Shown: positions 53,839 to 62,424 of the stretch, piece by piece
Layout: each line of letters starts with the position of its first letter
How positions within the stretch are numbered: the first letter of the stretch is position 1
Assembly: GCF_000003605.2 (NCBI RefSeq)
Contig: NW_003122908.1
Location: forward strand, 537,640 to 600,063
Origin: Saccoglossus kowalevskii
Taxonomy: Eukaryota; Hemichordata; Enteropneusta; Harrimaniidae
Direction: 5' to 3'
Length of the DNA stretch: 62,424 bases
Notes under the pieces: model-generated
What the model was told of the DNA's origin: nothing
The model's database searches: none
The model's input: only the letters and a program-made list of their open reading frames with translations
Position numbers and translations under genes: made by a program

Positions 53839-56562
53839 GTTTTTATAATAACTTAGTACTCAAGGGACGAAAGATTCCGATCTTTTAAAGAATGACAATT
53901 ATATTTTGGAAATTAACCTGTTTTCGACGTAATCGATCGCAAGACCGTGAGGACTGCCGAAATCGTCGTAGCCGCCAACAAAAATACTTCTTTCACCGCC
54001 CATCAAATTAGAATATTCTATCCTCGGATTTTTCTCCCAGTCACTCCAATATAATTTCCTGTTTGTAAAAAACAAGTTTTACGCAATTTACAGCTATGAG
54101 TAGTTGTTACAGTTCACACAAACAGCGGCGCTGAAACAACAACGCATGATACTCACCCTCTGGCTGGGTCCACGACTATGTCACCAGGCTCATCCAGTCC
54201 AGTTGATTGAACCGTCCTATGGTAATTGCCGCCATAATCAGATATCATTATCCAATCATATGCCGCGTCGCACCAGTAGATGTTTCCTGATACCCAATCA
54301 GCGGCGATCCCGCTCACGTCATTGGATGTACCATCATAGATTTCGATGACGTCACCAGACAAAAGCGCCATTTTGAAAATCTTCTTGCCGACTGTGTCGG
54401 CCCAAAAAAGCAACGATTTTCTGTAGTCAAACGTCATCGGTCCTTTAAATCCTGCGATCTCCGACAGAATGGTATCGATTTGTAAGCTAACATTTCTAGT
54501 TTGGATATGTTGATAAAGCGATTCACCGCCCCCATCGGCGGATTTTATAGTAGATTCCAGTACCTGTCCCAAGTGAGATCTAACACCGCTCCATATTAGT
54601 CTTGATTCTTCCACGGATTCATGTTTTACAGACATGTCAACTATAGAAACCAGAGAAATAATTATTAACATGTTATAATTAACATCACTTTCCATCTCAA
54701 AGATTCTTATAATGTTGTCAGTTAACTTTTTCATGTACAGATCTGTACTGGACCTTATATTTGATCGTAGGCATGTACATTGGGACTCGCAGTCAGAAAG
54801 AGCTGGTGTCTAGGTTGACAGATTTTGAAATTTGCTACTCCAGACGATTTTGGTAAAATGTACAAAAAGGAATACAATTTTCTTATATAGTACGCCCTCT
54901 GGCGACGAAGCACTGTTGTGACGTCAAGCATGGCGTAGGTGAAATCATTGTCATTCGAAGCGACAATTGTGTTTGGTTGTGTGGTGATCGTTACGTAAAT
55001 CTTTCAAAAGCGTAAAGTTTTATTGACCACTACAGATCAAAACAATATGGACGATGTGAACGGTTTTCTAGTTACTGTAAGGCGTTGCTGCTAGAGGGCG
55101 CACTATAGGAGAAGGTGTATACTCTGGTGTTATCAACCAGGCTGTGATGAAAACAGAGGCCAATCTGTATCTTAGTATTACATCTATTGACAATATGACG
55201 TATACAAAATACAGTTTTCTGGAAACGCTCTGACCATATAGCAAGCGCCATTCGCCGACCTGGTACAGGGCACCCCCCCCCCCAGTGAAACCAGTATGGA
55301 ATCGAGGGAGGAAGCGATTAATTCAATCAGCGACGTGTTACCTATGATTGCATATCAAACATATTTTCAATAGTTTCACAAAACTAGCGATAACACTAAA
55401 GTACTTTATTTATAATTATAAATAGTAATATTTGTAATAATTCATGTGTTATATATTAGTCCCTTTTTTGTTTTGCTAAAATGTTAAATCATGATTAAAA
55501 GTAATTCATGTTGGGCTGCATTATTCTAACATGATATGGTCTCTATTTTAGAATATACAGTTATGTTGTTATTTTGACGATAACTATGCGTACATAATAA
55601 TAATTTTCATTTCCACGAATGTGTTACCTTTATTCATTAATTAATCTGTTGTTGTTGTGGTTACATATTAGGTAACGGTAAACCAGAATTTTTTAATCGC
55701 AATTTGACACAAATGGGATATATTTTGAGATATCTGTGACCCCGAATTCTTGGTTATATTTGAAGGATATTAATCAAGCGATACCTCGAGGCGGGCAGAG
55801 AAGGGAAATTATTGTATTTATATGGGCAGACGACCGCATGCATAATAAATGTCAGCGATCAGTATTTTAAAACTAAACTTGCTATTACCACAGTGTTCAA
55901 AAATAAATATTACGTTCGTTTATTAACTATTGTGAATTATTGTTATTATTATCACTACTTTTTTGTCCTCAAATATTAAACTTATAGCACAACTATAACA
56001 TGGTATTAACTACGTATATTCTAGCTGGTAATCTGGCGGGTATGAATTCTCTGCTTAGAAAGTCAATTAAAACGCGGGAAATCCTAATCTAATTTTCAGT
56101 TCCGAAACCAGAATACTTCACAGTGAAAACAGGAAATGTGCTTTGTTTATATCGGATGTGACGTCATGCAATGTCTCATTTAAGCAAGGTAAATAAATAA
56201 ATAATTAGTTTGAATTTGAGAAATAAACACCTGCGTGAAGAATTTGAATAGTAATAATAATAACAGATGAATGTTATTCGTCACAATGTTTCTTATTTAA
56301 TCACAAAAATACTAATGAAATCTACCACTTTGACTATTCGAAATGCATGGCATAAAATTGCTTTTGAGAAGGAAATTGACAACTACACAAATTCAAACAC
56401 TAACTTAAATATTTTTCAGTAAATATACTGTAAGACTGATTCGTGAGTATTTTCACAAAAAATACTAATAATGACTAGTAAATAAAAAAAATAATACTCA
56501 CCTAATGTGCTTATGAGCAATAAGACGAATACGTGCCACAACGTGTGAATCCACAACACCAT
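43097..56562 (-). CDS. LRPS-2: LRP-like receptor with three YWTD propellers, two EGF and one CCP module
   Basis: A complete type I membrane protein of about 1143 residues from 19 exons: 56502-56562; 54157-54640; 53918-54058; 53585-53720; 52711-52885; 52390-52509; 51220-51480; 50825-50978; 50331-50465; 49809-49929; 48568-48712; 47764-47868; 47464-47640; 46882-47115; 46433-46595; 45693-45820; 44857-45123; 44076-44271; 43097-43325. Every junction is AG/GT and in phase, and the sum is 3432 nt with one terminal stop. Order: signal, propeller 1, EGF, propeller 2, EGF, CCP, propeller 3, stalk, TM, tail. It differs from classical LRPs in lacking visible LDLa repeats and in having a CCP module. By family knowledge it should bind secreted or matrix ligands and be endocytosed through NPIY; the ligand is unknown. 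Head-to-tail neighbour and paralogue of LRPS-1. Confidence 0.88.
44076..44271 (-). CDS. LRPS-2 exon: glycosylated stalk and transmembrane helix
   Basis: A phase 1 to phase 2 exon. The stalk is Ser/Thr-rich with two N-glycosylation sequons (NNT, NIS). The helix reads TIIGVVVGIVALILVVGGVV and continues LIFISF, followed by R at the junction. Same phases and role as exon 11194-11386 of LRPS-1. Confidence 0.88.
44857..47115 (-). CDS. LRPS-2 propeller 3 (four exons)
   Basis: Exons 46882-47115, 46433-46595, 45693-45820 and 44857-45123. Blades: TDTLYWTDISLRAIAKTRLD, NEMLYWADSEVDRIESASYD, VLYWSDWGKDPRIEACHVD, EKLYWCDSSRHVIESCNLD and TYVYWTDFISGAVHEINR. This is a full five-YWTD, six-blade set and the most canonical propeller of the protein. 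It is followed directly by the TM exon with no EGF cap, unlike LRP5/6-type propellers, which are each followed by an EGF. Confidence 0.9.
45597..45651. repeat. AT dinucleotide microsatellite
   Basis: About 27 AT units starting about 40 bases downstream of the donor of LRPS-2 exon 45693-45820, in the intron. Confidence 0.95.
47188..47396. mobile_element. MITE family 2 copy in LRPS-2 intron
   Basis: Left end ACTGCGCCATCTAGCGTTGA; right end TTCGTCACTAGAGGGCGCCA, which is its inverse. About 210 bp, non-coding. The ends match those at 54889-55106 and 61445-61607. Confidence 0.6.
47464..47868 (-). CDS. LRPS-2 exons: second EGF and CCP module
   Basis: Exon 47764-47868 (105 nt, phase 1-1) encodes a short six-cysteine EGF (GPCDIENGGCSEICIPL, ECLC, SSCIS). 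Exon 47464-47640 (177 nt, phase 1-1) encodes the CCP module with six cysteines (RCQLTFPHGR, EACDN, GVCRFVC, VTCLTDAQW, DDLCVF). The tandem EGF-CCP pair sits at the same place as in both blocks of LRPS-1. Confidence 0.85.
48140..48305 (-). mobile_element. MITE family 1, copy at 48.1 kb
   Basis: Complete copy, 166 bp, inverted relative to the 9.5-kb copy. Ends TTAAAGCGGGG and CCTCCGCTTTAA; the core has TTACAAACAAGCGTCTACCC and GCGCATGCGCAGGCGACGAC. It lies in an LRPS-2 intron next to a segment (48306-48415) that recurs inverted beside the 53.4-kb copy. Confidence 0.75.
48568..51480 (-). CDS. LRPS-2 propeller 2 (five exons)
   Basis: Exons 51220-51480, 50825-50978, 50331-50465, 49809-49929 and 48568-48712. 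It opens with DNHLTPGDYILLADSSDISV; strands include MDYDHNQDMLYVYHPGN, IDWLASNLYWTDVDHSVIM, RYLIWSDIGMFPKIERTSL, LFWADETRGTIESITITG and DILIWTETDNLALEI. The exon lengths (261, 154, 135, 121, 145) are identical or nearly so to both LRPS-1 second propellers, a strong sign of common origin. Confidence 0.87.
52390..52509 (-). CDS. LRPS-2 exon: first EGF module
   Basis: A 120-nt phase 1-1 exon with the signature CLYDNGGCDHLC, CQCNHGHALGDDGVSC. Six cysteines of the LDL-receptor EGF type, following propeller 1. Confidence 0.87.
52711..54640 (-). CDS. LRPS-2 propeller 1 (four exons)
   Basis: Exons 54157-54640, 53918-54058, 53585-53720 and 52711-52885. Strands: MTFDYRKSLLFWADTVGKKI, ADWVSGNIYWCDAAYDWIMI, KLYWSDWEKNPRIEYSNLMG and LYWSDVAHEAIFNID, closing with EFIFISEFQYNEIIILPK. 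The first exon also carries an N-terminal extension of about 60 residues before the first clear YWTD blade. Phases match propellers 1 and 4 of LRPS-1. Confidence 0.87.
53402..53545 (+). mobile_element. MITE family 1, copy at 53.4 kb
   Basis: Starts TTAAAGCGGAGGGG, ends TCACTTTAA, with TTGTTTGTAAACAATGACTC in the core. Same orientation as the 9.5-kb copy. The 105 bp on its left (53298-53401) match, inverted, the right flank of the 48.1-kb copy. Confidence 0.7.
53750..53838. repeat. AAT trinucleotide microsatellite
   Basis: About 30 AAT units. On the minus strand this is ATT-rich and ends about 30 bases before the acceptor of LRPS-2 exon 53585-53720, so length changes could affect that splice site. 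Confidence 0.95.
54889..55106. mobile_element. MITE family 2 copy in LRPS-2 first intron
   Basis: Left end TATAGTACGCCCTCTGGCGA; right end GCTAGAGGGCGCACTATA, its inverse. The arms end in TATA, which could be the target duplication. About 218 bp, non-coding. Solo ends of the same family occur near 17.99, 32.63, 48.95 and 56.99 kb. Confidence 0.65.
56502..56562 (-). CDS. LRPS-2 first coding exon: signal peptide
   Basis: ATG at 56560-56562 begins MVLWIHTLWHVFVLLLISTL, a clear signal peptide. The exon ends TTAG|GTGAGT in phase 1 and joins exon 54157-54640 (G + TT = Val) across a 1.86-kb intron. This signal exon is a separate small phase-1 exon, as in LRPS-1. Confidence 0.87.
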
Positions 56563-56884
56563 GGTTAAGAATATAAACGTAGAAATAGCGTGATTGAATG
56601 TGTGTCACTGCCACACTGCTATACGCATCGGTTATGGAGCAAAGGAGATACTAGTAAAAGTGTTTGTAACAGAGGGCGCTGTTTCAAACGAGATTGCACC
56701 AGATTATCAGGCCAATCATGGCGAAGGCCGCGCATCAGGAGGCGCCTACAGTCGCAGTACTGTAGACAATCGTAACGATGTATAACACCGATATGCCGTG
56801 CTTTCATTTGAATATTCTCATTATTCATCGAGGGTCACACAAAACTAAAACATTTCGAATGATTCATTATCGTTTCGCTTAACG

Positions 56885-56925
56885 CTGCGTTACACCGCGT
56901 TGCGTTGCGTTGCGTTGCGTTGCGT
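56885..56925. repeat. GCGTT pentanucleotide run
   Basis: About seven GCGTT/GCGTG units, CpG-rich, roughly 330 bases upstream of the LRPS-2 start codon. Confidence 0.8.
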
Positions 56926-57886
56926 GGTATTGTCGGTTTTTTATTGTAATCGCGGTCGGACAGTCACACACAATACTACTGTAAGAGTAGCGCCCTCTGC
57001 GACAAACTCGTTTTAAACAACAGGCAACTACAAACAATGATTTTCTTTAGTTCATATAGAGGCACTGTGCCATAGCGGAAGCTTGTGACCAATGTCATTT
57101 TATACTCGATTAAAAAATGGTTTGGTTCTCATTGTTTTGAGTCACTGTATATGTCAGGCTTTTGATGCCAAACCAGTAATCCATACAGTGGGTAACTTGT
57201 CACGGTCCTGAATTTGTGTTGTATGGCGTCAACGTCAATCAGAACAATAGCTACTATTCTTACCTCCATGACCAGGATATAGAGCTTCATCGTCATCATC
57301 AAAAAAAGCACGTACTCATCAAGTCACAGATGCTATATCTACATTACCTAGCACGTATCATGTACAGTACATCGCCGTCTGTACGAGCCGTGGGCAATTG
57401 GCTGTTCGGAATGAATTGAGGAATATCGAGTGGTAGTTTCTACTTCAATGGGGGGGGGGGGGTGTATCGCTATTATATTATGTCAGCATCACTCTCCTCC
57501 AGTTTAAAGAATGAAAACAATACAAACACGCTCCAAATCAGGGAAACAACTTGAACATATGTTTCTGGGCGCTTCTAGAACAATGCAAAATTAGTCATTT
57601 TGGCATTCAATGGCGGCGGCACGGGGGGGGTGCCCCAAATCAGTCAAGCTGAAACCCGTGGGTCAGTAAGCCTTTCCTGGAGATGTCAGCAAAATTTGCC
57701 CCTCAAAATGCAGGAAATGCGTTTCAGAGGGTCTAGATTTCAAAATGTTTCCGGGTAAGCATGCCTCTGGATCCCTAGTAATGACTAGCCTTCGGCGCGA
57801 GAAGTGGCGAGCAGACCCCCCCCCCCAGGGCAAAACAAGTCACGTGGCCATTTGCAGGTTTATTTTGTTCATATATGTAGCACCAT

Positions 57887-58002
57887 TTAAAGCATTTACA
57901 AACAAGCGTCTACCCATGAGCCTTTGCGTTTTAGCGTGTGTTGTTATCGCCGCTTGGGACTCAATTCCCGCGCGTGCGCAGGTGACGACCCTCCCGCTTT
58001 AA
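57887..58002 (-). mobile_element. MITE family 1, partial copy at 57.9 kb
   Basis: Contains TTTACAAACAAGCGTCTACC, GGGACTCAATTCCCGCGCGT and the CCCGCTTTAA end. The left inverted end is shortened to TTTAAAGC, with an internal deletion compared with the 48.1-kb copy. Confidence 0.7.
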
Positions 58003-58949
58003 ATATGTCACATAAAATAAACTCAAAACCCAAAAGTAAACGTGCAAGAATCATCAACTTAATATGTTAGCTGTAGTGGTTAATATTTTTAAAATTGTAG
58101 TTTGAAATATCCAGTCAAAATCTGCCAATACATTTCCTTTGTGTCGCTTGAGGGCGTGATGCACCTGATCATTTTTTGTTTATCAGTGACTCTTACTTGC
58201 ATTTACATGCTTCGCCGGTGTTGCTCGTGGTGACGACTATCATCTCTAAAAGACAACACTTCATTGAGCTGTATGCGAGCTATTTACGAGGCCCATTTCA
58301 TTTTGTTTACTGGCTATTCATAGAAGATGTGCGCGTATGATGTTAGATTAGGATGACGTCATGTATTTATAATGTCCCACCCCCAGTCTGTCCATATGCT
58401 AATATATTCATATAAGATAATGTTTTCGCTGACATCATCAACACGTTATTTATAATCTGACATGCAGATGGGTACTGGTAACGCGTCATCGATGCTATTA
58501 ATACATTCAAATTCCAGGGTAAATAACCGGGTGTTGTTATTAGTGAGTGATGGCGAGCCTCTGATGTGCTCTGTGAATTCTGTGAGGAATAATATGTGCG
58601 GAAAATGCATGGAAGCAGGACTGTTCCGTCGCATAACGAACGCGAGCCGGCGTTGCATCGTATAGAACGGCGTAGGTGACTCTATACATGTGCTTGCTGT
58701 TGGGGAATTGTTCATCCTGCTCGGTCATATTTATATATGTGTCTGTGTATACTGTCGACAGTTAAGTGCCTGTCGGCATCAACTCCCCACCCCCCATGTT
58801 CTCTCCGCGCTCCTCTCGCGAGATATGTGCTATAGCCATTCCTGATATGGAGTCACACGTTCGGGGCGACCGCTCGCCATATGTGACACATTTTTCATTG
58901 TGATATTTTGTTTTCCTCCACACAAACAATTATATTTGTAGTTGACGTT

Positions 58950-61774
58950 ATGGTTATTTTGGATACATATATAGCGACGACGATGGCTATCACGACTATG
59001 TATCGCCATGTTGTGGCCTACTCATGGTTCTTAGTGAAGCATATATGGGACATTATATCCGATCGTTGGTCCATCACCGCTCGTCGGATCGACGGCGTTG
59101 AAGCCATGCCTACAAACAACCTAACCGGCGATGCTGCCATACCTGAATCGACACGCGCCAAATTACCATCTCTAAATTCAGTCAGCTGCCAACAGTTTGA
59201 GCAGTTAGGTTCAAACGATCACTCGGTCATTGGTACATTGTCAGTAGGTACGACACCGTTGGTCGCCGGTGATGACGAGCTATCAACGGAGAGACGTCTA
59301 TCCGATATTGATGCCACAATTTCTGAATCACAGGTATTAGTATTTGGAATATCTATTCGTTCGTGTTTGTTCATGTAATTATTACTGTCTGACGTAGATA
59401 ATTAATTGATTACCCCACCACCTTATAGTTGCCTTTTATTTGTTTTGATAGTTCATCCCCTTTATAAGCTGGCTGCAATGCGTTCCCTATTTAAACTTCT
59501 AAACTGTTTCATCCATGATCTGTGGGAATTATACATTTTTGTTCACTACCCTGGAAATATGAACTTCTAAACGAGTATTTAAGATCGGAATGCCAGCCGT
59601 GACACGTGCGACGCGCGGCATTCAACATGATGGGCATAATCGTCCTGACACATTGACGAGTCTAACTTAATTAGTTGGACTAACGTGCGTGAAATTGAAT
59701 TACGCAACGTCTGAGTGTATGCTTAATGGTTCTTGTTGTCATAGAAACAAGCAATATGTTTGTTTTTTTTGGAATTGTTAATTACTAGTAGATGTAGTAT
59801 ATAACATTGTCAAAATATGATATGATGCATATTATTTGACGTGCAATTTCAAGGTCTCCATCATGTTCTTTTGTCACAGGTGTTTCAACATTGCTATTAA
59901 ACACATGAGACTGAGCAGCACGTTAATAGTCTTAATTATAAAGTTCATCCCAAGGGTCCTCGCGCGCTCTCTGGTGTATTGTGTTCGTGTTACCTGTTCA
60001 TTTTATACCTCCACTGCCATCGCGAATTAGTTTCTAAATTGACACGTCTTAGACTACGCTCTCTACGTTTACAATGCTTATACTTTCACCGGCGTGTTGA
60101 TGTCATTTTATTTTTTTTTCCTTAAAGTGTTCGATAAGTTCTTACGAGACTGTACCAGAAGACATTATTTACGCCGCTAGTTCCACGGATCTATTAAATG
60201 ATATTGATTTACATGGACACAGTGATACTGGTATTGTGCGGTCCAGTGTGCGGTTCTCCGATTGTACAACTGGTCCACCTGACCGTGAAACGGAGAATTG
60301 CCATGCCAGCGAGGGCGCTACAGTAAATCATTTAGTTTCAAATGTAATTATTATAGTAAAAATATGATTATTACGGGTGCAGCTGAGTCAAAATCGTAGA
60401 GATTATGAGTGAATTGAATTTTTTTATTAATTTTTATTTCAGGATCGCAGTAATACTCATCTCAAAGATGAAATAAACGATTTTGCCGAACACACAGATT
60501 CTGCTAGTGAAAGGAAAAAGAAAAAAAAGGTAAGGCAAGCGATTACCGTTTTTCCATCTATTGGTTGTGGTTTAACAGTTTTAACAGTTTTTACTGGGGA
60601 AATTGCAGTTATTTTTGCAAAATATTTGTACTATTTTATCTAAGGGAAAATTCAGAATGGTTAAGATCAAACTACGATCAGAGAAAACCATTTTCATACG
60701 CGAGTTGAACACTGACTTTGTGGACCCATATTACAAGCTACCGGAAACGGAACTGCCGAAGAAGAAACTCACCCAGGTCCACGTGACACACTATAAGTCA
60801 CTAACTGAAGTCTGCATACGATTAATTCAAAAAATATTCACGGTGAGTATTTTGTTACTGTTTTTTAGGCCTATTATTATTATTATTATTATTATTATCA
60901 TTATTTCAACATTGTTCTGGTTCACGTTTATTGCTTTGGTAATTTCGAAGTCAGTGTAACACATTGAAGTGTGACTTGTCCCCTTATCAGGGCGAGTATC
61001 GAAGCCTACAAGTTATGCTGAATTCACTTTATGAGAAAGGCCAGTCCGAGAGATACAGACCCGATTCTACGCCTGTAGTAGGGGGATTGTACACAGCATG
61101 TGATGACGTCACACATACTTGGCACAGAGTGAAAGTATTGGAATTGTCAAACACTTCTAAATCGGTATGTAATTTTATTATTAATTCTTACATTTTCATT
61201 TCTCATGCAATTATAGCATTTTCTGATAGTTTGCATTTTTGTATTTGATCACGTAACGGGAGATTGTATTGTCTAATTTTGTTATGCTCTCCCATCAGCC
61301 GTCAGTGTTGTGTTGGTTTGTTGACATTGGGTGGGAAAAGAGAATGCCAATTGGTTGCTTACGGTGGCTTCTCAACCGGAAACGTCTTCTTATTCCAGCC
61401 CAGGTAGGGTGTTTATATCTTTCTAAAATAAGTATTTGAAATAAGCCGCGCCTCCAGCGACGAAACTCTTCCGCGACGTCAAAATGGCGTAGTTGTGTGG
61501 AGCAAAGCCGTTCATAATACCAGTAGATCAAAATATCGATGCGTCTCAATGGCGCCCCCTACATCTATTTGCGTCATAGAAGTGGTTTGTCGCTAGAGGG
61601 CGCGACGTATTTCATTGGTTTATTTATCACGATGTTCGAGACATTTTAATCGACTCATCATCGCTTCACATTAGTCCCAATAAATATTTGTTTGATAAAA
61701 AGTTTATCGCATTGCAGAAGTTAATGATGTGTTTACATGGCAGTCACGCAGTCATGAGTTTGATAAAATATTAA
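58950..61774 (+). CDS. Tudor-domain protein
   Basis: Exons 58950-59333, 60128-60322, 60443-60529, 60645-60842, 60991-61164, 61299-61403 and, tentatively, 61718-61774. All junctions are phase 0 with GT/AG. The model gives about 399 residues. The N-terminal exon has a weakly hydrophobic stretch (MVILDTYIATTMAITTMYRH, AYSWFLVKHIW), then a Ser/Thr-rich linker; exon 3 ends in a Lys run. The last four exons form an extended Tudor domain: QVHVTHYKSLTEVCIRL, a helix with LQVMLNSLYEK, GLYTACDD.THTWHRVKVL, CWFVDIGWEKRMPIGCLRWL and IPAQ. Tudor domains of this class bind methylarginine tails of Piwi-type proteins in germ cells. The usual DYGN is DIGW here, so the aromatic cage is altered. An acceptor (TTTGTAG) just before 58937 means upstream exons may exist. 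Exon 2 could instead end at 60343. Confidence 0.7.
60873..60908. repeat. TTA trinucleotide microsatellite
   Basis: About ten TTA units in the Tudor gene intron, beginning about 30 bases after the donor of exon 60645-60842. Confidence 0.85.
61445..61607. mobile_element. MITE family 2 copy in Tudor gene intron
   Basis: Left end GCGCCTCCAGCGACGAAACT; right end GTTTGTCGCTAGAGGGCGCG, its inverse. About 163 bp, non-coding, between exons 61299-61403 and 61718-61774. Confidence 0.65.
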
Positions 61775-62365
61775 GTCTTGCGTCAATAGTTTTACGCCAC
61801 CGTCGTCAATTGACGGATATTTTGGCTTGTCCTTTTTTTTTTGCTAGTCTATACTATGCAGTCTACATCGGAGCGACAAATTACGTAAATTGTCAACGGT
61901 TGAAAAGATGTTATTTACAGAAAAGTTCCAACACAGGGCTACAAGGGACGCATTATGGTGTAAAGTGAAAAAAAGGTAAATCTTAAATAGAAATTGACAT
62001 ATTCTGAGAGAACCCATTTTACTTATATAATGTATCAGTTTCAACAATATTTATAATAATTTGTGTCAAGGACAACATGACAAAGACAGCTCCATGTCAT
62101 ACAGTTCATGGAACTTGCAGGTACCGGTAACAAAAGCGACTCGGAGGTGACCTACACAGGGCACTTATCATATTCCATTACAACATTGAACATAAGTTAC
62201 GAACCATGCGAAAATACACATACATCCAGAGTGTTATTTTTGCATATATAATTAACATATTGTTTTCTATCAAAGATTACTGTGACGGTGTGCATTTCGT
62301 TCAACATGATCGAACATTTTGTTTCATGTTTGTGTCACCCAGTAAGCCACTTAGCATTTTGCCAT
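61775..62365. other. Right flank, 3' of the Tudor gene model
   Basis: No further Tudor exon recognised. The stretch is AT-rich. If the tentative last exon is wrong, the gene would continue beyond this window. Confidence 0.4.
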
Positions 62366-62424
62366 GATCCGTGGTACATCGTGGCCATTTCACAATGTAA
62401 TCTCATCCGTACAATGAATTAAAT
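62366..62424 (+). repeat. Dispersed repeat, copy at the right edge
   Basis: Contains GATCCGTGGTACATCGTGGC, then CATTTCACAATGTAATCTCA and AATTAAAT. Close match to 35982-36040. It is cut by the window end. Confidence 0.6.

Larger units (their letters stand above)
56563..58949. other. Divergent intergenic region between LRPS-2 and the Tudor gene
   Basis: 2.4 kb between two head-to-head genes. It contains a GCGTT pentamer run (56885-56925), G runs near 57450 and 57620, and a MITE family 1 copy (57887-58002). No TATA box could be assigned with confidence to either gene. Open frames here, up to 89 codons, have no recognised domain. Confidence 0.5.

Noticed and set aside
56590-56828. Short frames on both strands just upstream of LRPS-2
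   Set aside because: They overlap each other, have no domain and probably lie in the LRPS-2 promoter or 5' leader.

Overview
Eukaryotic genomic DNA, AT-rich, with long introns, GT-AG splice sites and many interspersed repeats. The receptor families, the intron density and a germline-type Tudor gene fit an animal. I infer a marine invertebrate, possibly a non-vertebrate deuterostome such as a hemichordate or amphioxus, but nothing here fixes the species. There is no prokaryotic or viral gene content.

Layout. 1-6194: no gene that I can support. 6195-6362 (minus): the likely first exon of a small secreted cysteine-containing protein that would continue to lower coordinates. 10471-41086 (minus): one very large receptor gene, here LRPS-1, which I assembled by hand from 31 exons; every splice phase is compatible and the joined frame closes at 5439 nt (1812 residues). 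43097-56562 (minus): a complete paralogue, LRPS-2, with 19 exons, 3432 nt and 1143 residues. 58950-61774 (plus): a divergently transcribed Tudor-domain gene, with its last exon tentative.

The two receptors are type I membrane proteins made of six-bladed YWTD beta-propellers, EGF modules, and one (LRPS-2) or two (LRPS-1) sushi/CCP modules. They end in one transmembrane helix and a short tail carrying KPxY and NPxY tyrosine motifs. This resembles the LDL-receptor-related protein (LRP) family, but I see no LDL-receptor class A repeat and there is an unusual CCP module. LRPS-2 reads propeller-EGF-propeller-EGF-CCP-propeller-TM-tail. LRPS-1 reads as two such ectodomains fused: the first block has no TM or tail, and the second has no signal exon and no third propeller. 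Several exons of the two LRPS-1 blocks resemble each other more than LRPS-2, which suggests internal duplication plus fusion after the split from LRPS-2.

The introns and spacers hold at least two MITE-like families (TTAAAGCGGG ends and GCGCCCTCTAGCGAC ends), a tRNA-Met-headed SINE, two foldback elements, a 49-bp minisatellite in the LRPS-2 3' flank, many microsatellites and one 267-base assembly gap that lies inside a MITE copy. All coordinates were worked out by eye from the sequence; gene models have no transcript support.
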